Assembly (NCBI GenBank): GCA_963082875.1
Contig: OY720101.1
Location: 7,626,001 to 7,690,000, forward strand
DNA length: 64,000 nucleotides
Direction of reading: 5' to 3'
Origin: Corella eumyota
Taxonomy: Eukaryota > Chordata > Ascidiacea > Phlebobranchia > Corellidae
In this document: piece by piece, positions 49,934 to 63,104 of the stretch
Numbering within the stretch: position 1 is the first letter of the stretch
Layout: every line of letters starts with the position of its first letter
Position numbers and translations under genes: made by a program
Notes under the pieces: generated by a model
Told to the model about the DNA's origin: nothing
The model's database searches: none
The model's input: the letters and a program-made list of their open reading frames with translations, nothing else

Positions 49934-52113
49934 TCACGTGATCTAATGAAAACCAAAATAAAAATTACCTCAAACTTTTGTTTTACTGAAAATTTTCGCG
50001 AAATGTTTTATCTTGAATGTTAGTTAGGCCAATGCGCGTCTAATAAAATACAAACTTTTAGGTTTTAAGATTTCATAAATTTTTAATAAAAGTTTCATAA
50101 CTTTTATGAATATTAATATTTTCGAAAAATATTTTGTATACACGGTAATTGGACCGGTGCGGTTCTAACACAACAATTATTTTTCGATTTAAAATTTTTA
50201 ATTTTTTTTTTAAAAATTTGCATGCAATATCATTGGCCAAAAATATCACGTGACCTAATGAAACCCAAAATAAAAATTACCTCAAACTTTTGTTTTACTG
50301 TGAATTTTCTCAAAATGTTTTATCTTGAATGTTAGTTAGGCCAATGTGCGTCTAATAAAATACAAAATTTTAGGTTTTGAGATTTCATAAATTTTTAATA
50401 AAAGTTTCATAACTTTATTGAATATTAATATTTTTGAAAAATATTTTGTAAACACGGTAATTGGAACTGTGCGGTTCTAACACAACAATTATTTTTCGAT
50501 TTAAAATTTTTTATTTTTTTTTTAAATTTGTATGCAATATCATTGGCCAAAAATATCACGTGACCTAATTAAACCCAAAATAAAAATTACCTCAAACTTT
50601 TGTTTTACTGAAAATTTTTGCGAAATGTTTTATTTTGAATGTTAGTTAGGCCAATGCGCGTCTAATAAAATACAAAATTTAAGGTTTTGAGATTTCATAA
50701 ATTTTTAATAAAAGTTTCATAACTTTTATAAATATTAATATTTTTGAAAAATATTTTGTAAACACGGTAATTGGACCTGTGCGGTTCTAACACAACAATT
50801 ATTTTTCGATTTAAAATTTTTTATTTTTTTTTTTAAATTTGTATGCAATATCATTGGCCAAAAATATCACGTGACCTAATTAAACCCAAAATAAAAATTA
50901 CCCCAAACTTTTGTTTTACTGAAAATTTTCGCGAAATGTTTTATCTTGAATGTTAGTTAGGCCAATGCGCGTCTAATAAAATACAAAATTTAAGGTTTTG
51001 AGATTTCATAAATTTTTAATAAAAGTTTCATAACTTTTATAAATATTAATATTTTTGAAAAATATTTTGTAAACACGTTAATTGGACCTGTGAGGTTCTA
51101 ACACAACAATTATTTTTCGATTTAAAATTTTTAATTTTTTTTCAAAAAATTTGTATGCAATATCATTGGCCAAAAATATCACGTGACCTAATTAAACCCA
51201 AAATAAAAATTACCTCAAACTTTTGTTTTACTGAAAATTTTCGCGAAATATTTTATCTTGAATGTTAGTTAGGCCAATGCGCGTCTAATAAAATACAAAA
51301 TTTTAGGTTTTGAGGTTTTATAAATTTTTAATAAAAGTATCATAACTTTTATGAATATTAATATTTTCGAAAAATATTGTGTAAACACGGTAATTGGACC
51401 TGTGCGGTTCTAACACAACAATTATTTTTAGATTTAAAATTTTTTATTTTTTTTCAAAAAATTTGTATGCAATATTATTGGCCAAAAATATCACGTGACC
51501 TAATTAATTCCAAAATAAAAATTACCCCAAACTTTTGTTTTACTGAGAATTTTCGCGAAATGTTTTATCTTGAATGTTAGTTAGGCCAATGCGCGTCTAA
51601 TAAAATACAAACTTTTAGGTTTTGAGATTTCATAAATTTTTAATAAAAGTTTCATAACTTTTATGAATATTAATATTTTCGAAAAATAGTTTGTATACAC
51701 GGTAATTGGACCTGTGCGGTTCTAACACAACAATTATTTTTCGATTTAAAATTTTTTATTTTTTTTCAAAAAATTTGTATGCAGTATCATTGGCCAAAAA
51801 TATCACGTGACCTAATGAAACCCAAAATAAAAATTACCTCAAACTTTTGTTTTACTAAAAATTTTCGCAAAATATTTTATCTTGAATGTTAGTTAGGCCA
51901 ATGCGCGTCTAATAAAATACAAAATTTTAGGTTTTAAGATTTTATAAATTTTTAATAAAAGTTTCATAACTTTTATGAATATTAATATTTTTGAAAAATA
52001 TTTTGTAAACACGGTAATTGGACCTGTGCGGTTCTAACACAACAATTATTTTTCGATTTAAAATTTTATATTTTTTTTTTTAAATTTGTATGCAATATCA
52101 TTGGCCAAAAATA
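49933..52113 (+). repeat. Higher-order repeat, seven-monomer version
   Basis: 2180 bp. Same members as the six-monomer block plus the one with TTACCCCAAAC and CACGTTAATTGGACCTGTGA, which is also in the nine-monomer block. The series supports unequal exchange between register-shifted copies. Confidence 0.75.
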
Positions 52114-55100
52114 TCACGTGATCTAATGAAAACCAAAATAAAAATTACCTCAAACTTTTGTTTTACTGAAAATTTTCGCGAAATGTTTTATCTTGAATGT
52201 TAGTTAGGCCAATGCGCGTCTAATAAAATACAAAATTTTAGGTTTTAAGATTTCATAAATTTTTAATAAAAGTTTCATAACTTTTATGAATATTAATATT
52301 TTCGAAAAATATTTTGTATACACGGTAATTGGACCGGTGCGGTTCTAACACAACAAATATTTTTTGATTTAAAATTTTTAATTTTTTTTTTAAAAATTTG
52401 CATGCAATATCATTGGCCAAAAATATCACGTGACCTAATGAAACCCAAAATAAAAATTACCTCAAACTTTTGTTTTACTGTGAATTTTCTCGAAATGTTT
52501 TATCTTGAATGTTAGTTAGGCCAATGTGCGTCTAATAAAATACAAAATTTTAGGTTTTGAGATTTCATAAATTTTTAATAAAAGTTTCATAACTTTATTG
52601 AATATTAATATTTTTGAAAAATATTTTGTAAACACGGTAATTGGAACTGTGCGGTTCTAACACAACAATTATTTTTCGATTTAAAATTTTTTATTTTTTT
52701 TTTAAATTTGTATGCAATATCATTGGCCAAAAATATCACGTGACCTAATTAAACCCAAAATAAAAATTACCTCAAACTTTTGTTTTACTGAAAATTTTTG
52801 CGAAATGTTTTATTTTGAATGTTAGTTAGGCCAATGCGCGTCTAATAAAATACAAAATTTAAGGTTTTGAGATTTCATAAATTTTGAATAAAAGTTTCAT
52901 AACTTTTATAAATATTAATATTTTCGAAAAATATTTTGTAAACACGGTAATTGGACCTGTGCGGTTCTAACACAACAATTATTTTTCGATTTAAAATTTT
53001 TTATTTTTTTTTTTTAATTTGTACGCAATGTCATTGGCCAAAAATATCACGTGACGTAATGAAAACTAAAATAAAAATTACCTCAAACTTTTGTTTTACT
53101 GAAAATTTTCGCGAAATGTTTTATCTTGAATGTTAGTTAGGCCAATGCGCGTCTAATAAAATATAAAACTTAAGGTTTTGAGATTTTATAAATTTTTAAT
53201 AAAAGTTTCATAATTTTTATAAATATTAATATTTTTGAAAAATATATTGTAAACACGGTAATTGGACCTGTGAGGTTCTAACACAACAATTATTTTTCGA
53301 TTTAAAATTTTTAATTTTTTTTCAAAAAATTTGTATGCAATATCATTGGCCAAAAATATCACGTGACCTAATTAAACCCAAAATAAAAATTACCTCAAAC
53401 TTTTGTTTTACTGAAAATTTTCGCGAAATATTTTATCTTGAATGTTAGTTAGGCCAATGCGCGTCTAATAAAATACAAAATTTTAGGTTTTGAGTTTTTA
53501 TAAATTTTTAATAAAAGTATCATAACTTTTATGAATATTAATATTTTCGAAAAATATTGTGTAAACACGGTAATTGGACCTGTGCGGTTCTAACACAACA
53601 ATTATTTTTAGATTTAAAATTTTTTATTTTTTTTCAAAAAATTTGTATGCAATATTATTGGCCAAAAATATCACGTGATCTAATGAAAACCAAAATAAAA
53701 ATTACCTCAAACTTTTGTTTTACTGAAAATTTTCGCGAAATGTTTTATCTTGAATGTTAGTTAGGCCAATGCGTGTCTAATAAAATACAAAATTTAAGGT
53801 TTTGAGATTTTATAAATTTTTAATAAAAGTTTCATAATTTTTATAAATATTAATATTTTTGAAAAATATATTGTAAACACGGTAATTGGACCTGTGAGGT
53901 TCTAACACAACAATTATTTTTCGATTTAAAATTTTTAATTTTTTTTCAAAAAATTTGTATGCAATATCATTGGCCAAAAATATCACGTGACCTAATTAAA
54001 CCCAAAATAAAAATTACCTCAAACTTTTGTTTTACTGAAAATTTTCGCGAAATATTTTATCTTGAATGTTAGTTAGGCCAATGCGCGTCTAATAAAATAC
54101 AAAATTTTAGGTTTTGAGTTTTTATAAATTTTTAATAAAAGTATCATAACTTTTATGAATATTAATATTTTCGAAAAATATTGTGTAAACACGGTAATTG
54201 GACCTGTGCGGTTCTAACACAACAATTATTTTTCGATTTAAAATTTTTTATTTTTTTTTTTTAATTTGTACACAATGTCATTGGCCAAAAATATCACGTG
54301 ACGTAATGAAAACTAAAATAAAAATTACCTCAAACTTTTGTTTTACTGAAAATTTTCGCGAAATGTTTTATCTTGAATGTTAGTTAGGCCAATGCGCGTC
54401 TAATAAAATATAAAACTTAAGGTTTTGAGATTTCATAAATTTTTAATTAAAGTTTCATAACTTTATTGAATATTAATATTTTTGAAAAATATTTTGTAAA
54501 CACGGTAATTAGACCTGTGCGGTTCTAACACAACAATTATTTTTCGATTTAAAATTTTTTATTTTTTTTTTTAAATTTGTATGCAATATCATTGGCCAAA
54601 AATATCACGTGACCTAATTAAACCCAAAATAAAAATTACCCCAAACTTTTGTTTTACTGAAAATTTTCGCGAAATGTTTTATTTTGAATGTTAGTTAGGC
54701 CAATGCGCGTCTAATAAAATACAAAATTTAAGGTTTTGAGATTTTATAAATTTTTAATAAAAGTTTCATAATTTTTATAAATATTAATATTTTTGAAAAA
54801 TATATTGTAAACACGGTAATTGGACCTGTGAGGTTCTAACACAACAATTATTTTTCGATTTAAAATTTTTAATTTTTTTTCAAAAAATTTGTATGCAATA
54901 TCATTGGCCAAAAATATTACGTGACCTAATTAAACCCAAAATAAAAATTACCTCAAACTTTTGTTTTACTGAAAATTTTCGCGAAATATTTTATCTTGAA
55001 TGTTAGTTAGGCCAATGCGCGTCTAATAAAATACAAAATTTTAGGTTTTGAGTTTTTATAAATTTTTAATAAAAGTATCATAACTTTTATGAATATTAAT

Positions 55101-55850
55101 ATTTTCGATAAATATTGTGTAAACACGGTAATTGGACCTGTGCGGTTCTAACACAACAATTATTTTTAGATTTAAAATTTTTTATTTTTTTTCAAAAAAT
55201 TTGTATGCAATATTATTGGCCAAAAATATCACGTGATCTAATGAAAACCAAAATAAAAATTACCTCAAACTTTTGTTTTACTGAAAATTTTCGCGAAATG
55301 TTTTATCTTGAATGTTAGTTAGGCCAATGCGTGTCTAATAAAATACAAAATTTTAGGTTTTAAAATTTCATAAATTTTTAATAAAAGTTTCATAACTTTT
55401 ATGAATATTAATATTTTTGAAAAATATTTTGTAAACACGGTAATTGGAACTGTGCGGTTCTAACACAACAATTATTTTTCGATTTAAAATTTTTTATTTT
55501 TTTTTTTAAATTTGTATGCAATATCATTAGCCAAAAATATCACGTGATCTAATGAAAACCAAAATAAAAATTACCTCAAACGTTTGTTTTACCGAAAATT
55601 TTCGCGAAATGTTTTATCTTGAATGTTAGTTAGGCCAATGCGTGTCTAATAAAATGCAAAATTTTAGGTTTTAAGATTTCATAAATTTTTAATAAAAGTT
55701 TCATAACTTTTATGAATATTAATATTTTTGAAAAATATTTTGTAAACACGGTAATTGGAACTGTGCGGTTCTAACACAACAATTATTTTTCGATTTAAAA
55801 TTTTTTATTTTTTTTTTTAAATTTGTATGCAATATCATTGGCCAAAAATA
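52113..55850 (+). repeat. Rearranged higher-order block, about twelve monomers
   Basis: Uses the same member types in a changed order. The GTGACGTAATGAAAACT type appears twice, the GAGTTTTTATAAATTT type three times, and CACGTGATCT members stand singly and then in a run of three (about 55.23-55.85 kb). It reads as several nested short duplications. Confidence 0.65.
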
Positions 55851-58660
55851 TCACGTGATCTAATGAAAACCAAAATAAAAATTACCTCAATCTTTTGTTT
55901 TACTGAAAATTTTCGCGAAATGTTTTATCTTGAATGTTAGTTAGGCCAATGCGCGTCTAATAAAATACAAAATTTTAGGTTTTAAGATTTCATAAATTTT
56001 TAATAAAAGTTTCATAACTTTTATGAATATTAATATTTTCGAAAAATATTTTGTATACACGGTAATTGGACCGGTGCGGTTCTAATACAACAATTATTTT
56101 TCGATTTAAAATTTTTAATTTTTTTTTAAAAAATTTGCATGCAATATCATTGGCCAAAAATATCACGTGACCTAATGAAACCCAAAATAAAAATTACCTC
56201 AAACTTTTGTTTTACTGTGAATTTTCTCGAAATGTTTTATCTTGAATGTTAGTTAGGCCAATGTGCGTCTAATAAAATACAAAATTTTAGGTTTTGAGAT
56301 TTCATAAATTTTTAATAAAAGTTTCATAACTTTATTGAATATTAATATTTTTGAAAAATATTTTGTAAACACGGTAATTGGAACTGTGCGGTTCTAACAC
56401 AACAATTATTTTTCGATTTAAAATTTTTTATTTTTATTTTAAATTTGTATGCAATATCATTGGCCAAAAATATCACGTGACCTAATTAAACCCAAAATAA
56501 AAATTACCTCAAACTTTTGTTTTACTGAAAATTTTTGCGAAATGTTTTATTTTGAATGTTAGTTAGGCCAATGCGCGTCTAATAAAATACAAAATTTAAG
56601 GTTTTGAGATTTCATAAATTTTTAATAAAAGTTTCATAACTTTTATAAATATTAATATTTTCGAAAAATATTTTGTAAACACGGTAATTGGACCTGTGCG
56701 GTTCTAACACAACAATTATTTTTCGATTTAAAATTTTTAATTTTTTTTCAAAAAATTTGTATGCGCAATATCATTGGCCAAAAATATCACGTGACCTAAT
56801 TAAACCCAAAATAAAAATTACCTCAAACTTTTGTTTTACTGAAAATTTTTGCGAAATATTTTATCTTGAATGTTAGTTAGGCCAATGCGCGTCTAATAAA
56901 ATACAAAATTTTAGGTTTTGACTTTTTATAAATTTTTAATAAAAGTATCATAACTTTTATGAATATTAATATTTTCGAAAAATATTATGTAAACACGGTA
57001 ATCGGACCTGTGCCGTTCTAACAGAACAATTATTTTTAGATTTAAAATTTTTTATTTTTTTTTTTTAATTTGTACGCAATGTCATTGGCCAAAAATATCA
57101 CGTGACGTAATGAAAACTAAAATAAAAATTACCTCAAACTTTTGTTTTACTGAAAATTTTCGCGAAATGTTTTATCTTGAATGTTAGTTAGGCCAATGCG
57201 CGTCTAATAAAATATAAAATTTAAGGTTTTGAGATTTCATAAATTTTTAATTAAAGTTTCATAACTTTATTGAATATTAATATTTTTGAAAAATATTTTG
57301 TAAACACGGTAATTAGACCTGTGCGGTTCTAACACAACAATTATTTTTCGATTTAAAATTTTTTATTTTTTTTTTTAAATTTGTATGCAATATCATTGGC
57401 CAAAAATATCACGTGACCTAATTAAACCCAAAATAAAAATTACCCCAAACTTTTGTTTTACTGAAAATTTTCGCGAAATGTTTTATCTTGAATGTTAGTT
57501 AGGCCAATGCGCGTCTAATAAAATACAAAATTTAAGGTTTTGAGATTTCATAAATTTTTAATAAAAGTTTCATAACTTTTATAAATATTAATATTTTTGA
57601 AAAATATATTGTAAACACGGTAATTGGACCTGTGAGGTTCTAACACAACAATTATTTTTCGATTTAAAATTTTTAATTTTTTTTCAAAAAATTTGTATGC
57701 AATATCATTGGCCAAAAATATCACGTGACCTAATTAAACCCAAAATAAAAATTACCTCAAACTTTTGTTTTACTGAAAATTTTCGCGAAATATTTTATCT
57801 TGAATGTTAGTTAGGCCAATGCGCGTCTAATAAAATACAAAATTTTAGGTTTTGAGTTTTTATAAATTTTTAATAAAAGTATCATAACTTTTATGAATAT
57901 TAATATTTTCGAAAAATATTGTGTAAACACGGTAATTGGACCTGTGCGGTTCTAACACAACAATTATTTTTAGATTTAAAATTTTTTATTTTTTTTCAAA
58001 AAATTTGTATGCAATATTATTGGCCAAAAATATCACGTGACCTAATTAATTCCAAAATAAAAATTACCCCAAACTTTTGTTTTACTGAGAATTTTCGCGA
58101 AATGTTTTATCTTGAATGTTAGTTAGGCCAATGCGCGTCTAATAAAATACAAACTTTTAGGTTTTGAGATTTCATAAATTTTTAATAAAAGTTTCATAAC
58201 TTTTATGAATATTAATATTTTCGAAAAATAGTTTGTATACACGGTAATTGGACCTGTGCGGTTCTAACACAACAATTATTTTTCGATTTAAAATTTTTTA
58301 TTTTTTTTCAAAAAATTTGTATGCAGTATCATTGGCCAAAAATATCACGTGACCTAATGAAACCCAAAATAAAAATTACCTCAAACTTTTGTTTTACTGA
58401 AAATTTTCGCAAAATATTTTATCTTAAATGTTAGTTAGGCCAATGCGCGTCTAATAAAATACAAAATTTTAGGTTTTAAGATTTTATAAATTTTTAATAA
58501 AAGTTTCATAACTTTTATGAATATTAATATTATTGAAAAATATTTTGTAAACACGGTAATTGAACCTGTGCGGTTCTAACACAACAATTATTTTTCGATT
58601 TAAAATTTTTTATTTTTTTTTTTAAAATGTGTATGCAATATCATTGGCCAAAAATATCAC
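55850..58660 (+). repeat. Second nine-monomer higher-order repeat
   Basis: Repeats the member order of 45260-48065, including the TATGCGCAATATC member (56.76 kb) and the CTGTGCCGTTCTAACAGAAC member (57.0 kb). A 57-61 kb continuation has parts of the same series again (60.50 and 60.74 kb). Confidence 0.7.
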
Positions 58661-61475
58661 GTGACCTAATGAAACCCAAAATAAAAATTACCTCAAACTT
58701 TTGTTTTACTGAAAATTTTCGCAAAATATTTTATCTTGAATGTTAGTTAGGCCAATGCGCGTCTAATAAAATACAAAATTTTAGGTTCTAATATTTCATA
58801 AATTTTTAATAAAAGTTTCATAACTTTTATGAATATTAATATTTTCGAAAAATATTTTGTATACACGGTAATTGGACCGGTGCGGTTCTAACACAACAAT
58901 TATTTTTCGATTTAAAATTTTTAATTTTTTTTCAAAAAATTTGTATGCAATATCATTGGCCAAAAATATCACGTGACCTAATTAAACCCAAAATTAAAAT
59001 TATCCAAAATTTTGTTTTACTAAGAATTTTCGCGAAATGTTTTATCTTGAATGTTAGTTAGGCCAATGCGCGTCTAATAAAATACAAAATTTTAGGTTTT
59101 GAGATTTCATAAATTTTTAATAAAAGTTTCATAACTTTTATGAATATTAATATTTTCGAAAAATAGTTTGTATACACGGTAATTGGACCGGTGCGGTTCT
59201 AACACAACAATTATTTTTCGATTTAAAATTTTTAATTCTTTTTCAAAAAATTTGTATGCAATATCATTGGCCAAAAATATCACGTGACCTAATTAAACCC
59301 AAAATAAAAATTACCTCAAACTTTTGTTTTACTGAGAATTTTCGCGAAATGGTTTATCTTGAATGTTAGTTAGGCCAATGCGCGTCTAATAAAATACAAA
59401 ATTTTAGGTTTTGAGATTTCATAAATTTTTAATAAAAGTTTCATAACTTTTATGAATATTAATATTTTCGAAAAATATTTTGTAAACACGGTAATTGGAC
59501 CTGTGCGTTTCTAACACAACAATTATTTTTCGATTTAAAATTTTTTATTTTTTTTCAAAAAATTTGTATGCAATATCATTGTCCAAAAATATCACGTGAT
59601 CTAATGAAAACCAAAATAAAAATTACCTCAAACTTTTGTTTTACTGAAAATTTTCGCGAAATGTTTTATCTTGAATGTTAGTTAGGCCAATGCGCGTCTA
59701 ATAAAATACAAAATTTTAGGTTTTAAGATTTCATAAATTTTTAATAAAAGTTTCATAACTTTTATGAATATTAATATTTTTGAAAAATATTTTGTAAACA
59801 CGGTAATTGGAACTGTGCGGTTCTAACACAACAATTATTTTTCAATTTAAAATTTTTTATTTTTTTTTTAAATTTGTATGCAATATCATTGGCCAAAAAT
59901 ATCACGTGATCTAATGAAAACCAAAATAAAAATTACCTCAAACTTTTGTTTTACTGAAAATTTTCGCGAAATGTTTTATCTTGAATGTTAGTTAGGCCAA
60001 TGCGCGTCTAATAAAATACAAAATTTTAGGTTTTAAGATTTCATAAATTTTTAATAAAAGTTTCATAACTTTTATGAATATTAATATTTTTGAAAAATAT
60101 TTTGTAAACACGGTAATTGGAACTGTGCGGTTCTAACACAACAATTATTTTTCGATTTAAAATTTTTTATTTTTTTTTTAAATTTGTATGCAATATCATT
60201 GGCCAAAAATATCACGTGACCTAATTAAACCCAAAATAAAAATTACCCCAAACTTTTGTTTTACTGAAAATTTTTGCGAAATGTTTTATTTTGAATGTTA
60301 GTTAGGCCAATGCGCGTCTAATAAAATACAAAATTTAAGGTTTTGAGATTTCATAAATTTTTAATAAAAGTTTCATAACTTTTATAAATATTAATATTTT
60401 CGAAAAATATTTTGTATACACGGTAATTGGACCTGTGCGGTTCTAACACAACAATTATTTTTCGATTTAAAATTTTTAATTTTTTTTCAAAAAATTTGTA
60501 TGCGCAATATCATTGGCCAAAAATATCACGTGACCTAATTAAACCCAAAATAAAAATTACCTCAAACTTTTGTTTTACTGAAAATTTTTGCGAAATATTT
60601 TATCTTGAATGTTAGTTAGGCCAATGCGCGTCTAATAAAATACAAAATTTTAGGTTTTGACTTTTTATAAATTTTTAATAAAAGTATCATAACTTTTATG
60701 AATATTAATATTTTCGAAAAATATTATGTAAACACGGTAATCGGACCTGTGCCGTTCTAACAGAACAATTATTTTTAGATTTAAAATTTTTTATTTTTTT
60801 TTTTTAATTTGTACGCAATGTCATTGGCCAAAAATATCACGTGACGTAATGAAAACTAAAATAAAAATTACCTCAAACTTTTGTTTTACTGAAAATTTTC
60901 GCGAAATGTTTTATCTTGAATGTTAGTTAGGCCAATGCGCGTCTAATAAAATACAAAATTTTAGGTTTTGAGTTTTTATAAATTTTTAATAAAAGTATCA
61001 TAACTTTTATGAATATTAATATTTTCGAAAAATATTGTGTAAACACGGTAATTGGACCTGTGCGGTTCTAACACAACAATTATTTTTAGATTTAAAATTT
61101 TTTATTTTTTTTCAAAAAATTTGTATGCAATATTATTGGCCAAAAATATCACGTGACCTAATTAATTCCAAAATAAAAATTACCCCAAACTTTTGTTTTA
61201 CTGAAAATGTTCGCGAAATGTCTTGAATGTTAGTTAGGCCAATGCGCGTCTAATTAAATACAAAATTTTAAGTTTTTAGATTTCATGAATTCTTAATAAA
61301 AGTGTCATAACTTTTATGAATATTAATTTTTTCCAAAAAATATTATGTAAACATTATATTAAGACCTACGGTTCTAACAGAACAATTATTTTTTGATTTA
61401 AAAGTTTTTTTTTTTTTTAATTTGTATGCAATATTATTGGCCAAAAATATTACGTGACTTAATTAAACCCAAGAA

Positions 61476-61838
61476 ATTTTCAAAAACAATTAAAAAAACA
61501 AAAATAAGAGCATTTTTTTTATTTCACGTACATTAAATCGTTCGCGTGACCTTTTGACCTATCAAAACTGCATACTTAGCTCGACCAATGATCATACAAG
61601 GGTTGTATGATCATTTGCTCGACCAAAAAAAAATTTTTGTCGCAAAACTTAAAATTTTATAGTTAATTAGAATTGTAATAACGTTACTAAGATTCAAGAT
61701 AAAAAAGTTTTTCAAAAAGTCAAAAGAACAAAAATCTGAGCACTTTTTTCTTTGCGTATTTATAACAAAATTTTTTTTTATATTACAGGTCGTGACTATA
61801 GCTATGCGTAAAAAAATAAAAAAAAAATTATTTTCAAT
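61476..61838. repeat. Right border zone of the satellite with diverged monomer pieces
   Basis: Two segments resemble the left border (42018-42148): AATTAAAAAAACAAAAATAA with ATTTCACGTACATTAAATCG and GCGTGACCTTTTGACC, and GATTCAAGATAAAAAAG with AAAAGAACAAAAATCTGAGC. So the two borders share a non-monomer unit in the same orientation. It also contains the perfect 13-bp inverted repeat listed separately. Confidence 0.55.
61587..61615. repeat. Perfect 13-bp inverted repeat
   Basis: AATGATCATACAA and its exact complement TTGTATGATCATT with a GGG loop. The flanking GCTCGACC is itself repeated directly on both sides. Confidence 0.8.
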
Positions 61839-61910
61839 GGGGAAGCTGTGTTTCGTACCTTAGACTTTGCTACTTACAACGTATGGCATTACGAGTTGAG
61901 CTACCGGACT
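61839..61910 (-). other. tRNA-like sequence at the right edge of the satellite
   Basis: On the minus strand GGTAGCTCAACTCGTAATGCC supplies an A box and GGTACGAAACAC a B-box-like block, 32 bp apart. It begins GAGTCCGG and ends CTTCCCC, but a full cloverleaf is not convincing. It points toward the array, mirror-wise to the left tRNA-like sequence. Confidence 0.45.
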
Positions 61911-63104
61911 CGATATATAAGCGTTACTTATTTATATACATATGTTTGCAAGAGACTTTCGATAATAAAAAAATATTATGATCAATTTTATTAAACAAAA
62001 TAGATTTTATAAAGTTGAACAACCGATGTTGTTATGTGTTGTAATGATCAATACTGCCTGTAAAACAAAAAATATATTTAATAAAATATTACATAACGTA
62101 ATTTGAAAACTTAAATTACACGCGATATATGAATATAAACTGTATACGTAATATAAAAATGATGTAATTTTTGTTCTGTTCAATATTTTTTGAATTTTTT
62201 TTTATCTTAGGTGTTCTTTTGAGTGTTTTAACATAAATATAATCTCAAGTTAAAGTAACGACATCAAACTATTTTGAAATACTTTAAAAATAAAATTTTA
62301 CTATGATTGTAAGCCAAACACATTTTAAAGGTTAAAGCAAACGAGCCTAAAACCTAAAAGTAATCAACAAATTAAATTTTTTTAAACTTGATAAACGCAG
62401 AAATGAAGTTTTGTAATCGTCAGTAGAGATATAACAATATTAGAGATATAACAAGACACTTTGGCACGAAGAAATACTTTTGTAAACAGTTAATATTAAT
62501 AACATGTTAAAACTATGAATTTAACTTCGTCATTTTAGATTGAAATTGATGAACTTCTTTTGTTAACCTTCCAACTATTTACGTGAAAGCTAGAAAAACC
62601 TAATCAAAAAGAAAAAATAAATTACAATTTTCTTCAAGACGCTTCGGGGAACTCCCCGATTTCTGTTTTTATTTATCACGCTCGGATGGTTTTAGATGTA
62701 AATTGCTTTATCCTCGATTATATAATATTTCATGTTAATTAATATTTTACATTTTTAAATATAAATTGAATCACAATGTATGTAACAAATTTTTGTTTTT
62801 AATAAGTTATTATTTTTTTGTCTTAATCAAAAAATTTAAATACAGTTAAATATGTCAAGTTTTCTTAAAAATTTACAAAAATTATCATTAGTTAACTAAC
62901 TTTGATATATTGTTATTACTACATAAATATTTATTTTTTGGGATGTATTTATTTAGATTCCCATACTAAATCAAATACTTTAAAGCTTTTAAACTTGATA
63001 CACTATCGAACACATCAAACAATCATTTAAATTTCTTAAATTTAAAAATAAAAATCTATTTAATTTTTAACTTTTTTAGTTTTTAAAAAATTTGTTTATT
63101 CAAA
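61911..63104. other. AT-rich non-coding sequence right of the satellite
   Basis: About 1.2 kb without open frames of note, splice-like exons or named repeats. One GC hairpin, TCGGGGA-AC-TCCCCGA, stands out at 62644-62659. Confidence 0.5.

Larger units (their letters stand above)
42149..61475 (+). repeat. Satellite DNA array, about 62 copies of a 312-bp monomer
   Basis: ATCACGTG recurs at 42454, 42766, 43078, 43390, 43701, 44013, 44325 and onward, giving a period of 311-312 bp to about 61448. All monomers lie in one orientation. Landmarks in order: AAATAAAAATTACCTCAAAC, TTTTCGCGAAATGTTTTATC, TTAGTTAGGCCAATGCGCGT, TTTCATAACTTTTATGAA (7-bp palindromic arms), AATATTAATATTTTCGAAAA, GTAAACACGGTAATTGGACC, TGTGCGGTTCTAACACAAC, ATTATTTTTCGATTTAAAA, then TATGCAATATCATTGGCC. 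Monomers before 45.26 kb vary without a pattern; from 45.26 kb higher-order repeats appear. The last monomer (61227-61475) is clearly diverged, as is usual at array edges. Small frames of 61-67 codons recur but are broken in most monomers and are not genes. Confidence 0.97.

Noticed and set aside
47329-61226. Recurrent 61-67 codon open frames inside the satellite (starting MCKHGNWTCAV or MDLCGSN)
   Set aside because: They recur because the monomer recurs. Most monomers lack the start or contain stops in that frame, and there is no codon bias, domain or splice structure.
42149-61475. CRISPR-like or protein-coding tandem repeat
   Set aside because: The repeat unit is 312 bp with no unique spacers, and no long open frame runs across units. 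It is eukaryotic satellite DNA.
42149-61475. Vertebrate-type CENP-B box in the monomer
   Set aside because: TTCG occurs several times, but none is followed by the required A and CGGG spacing.
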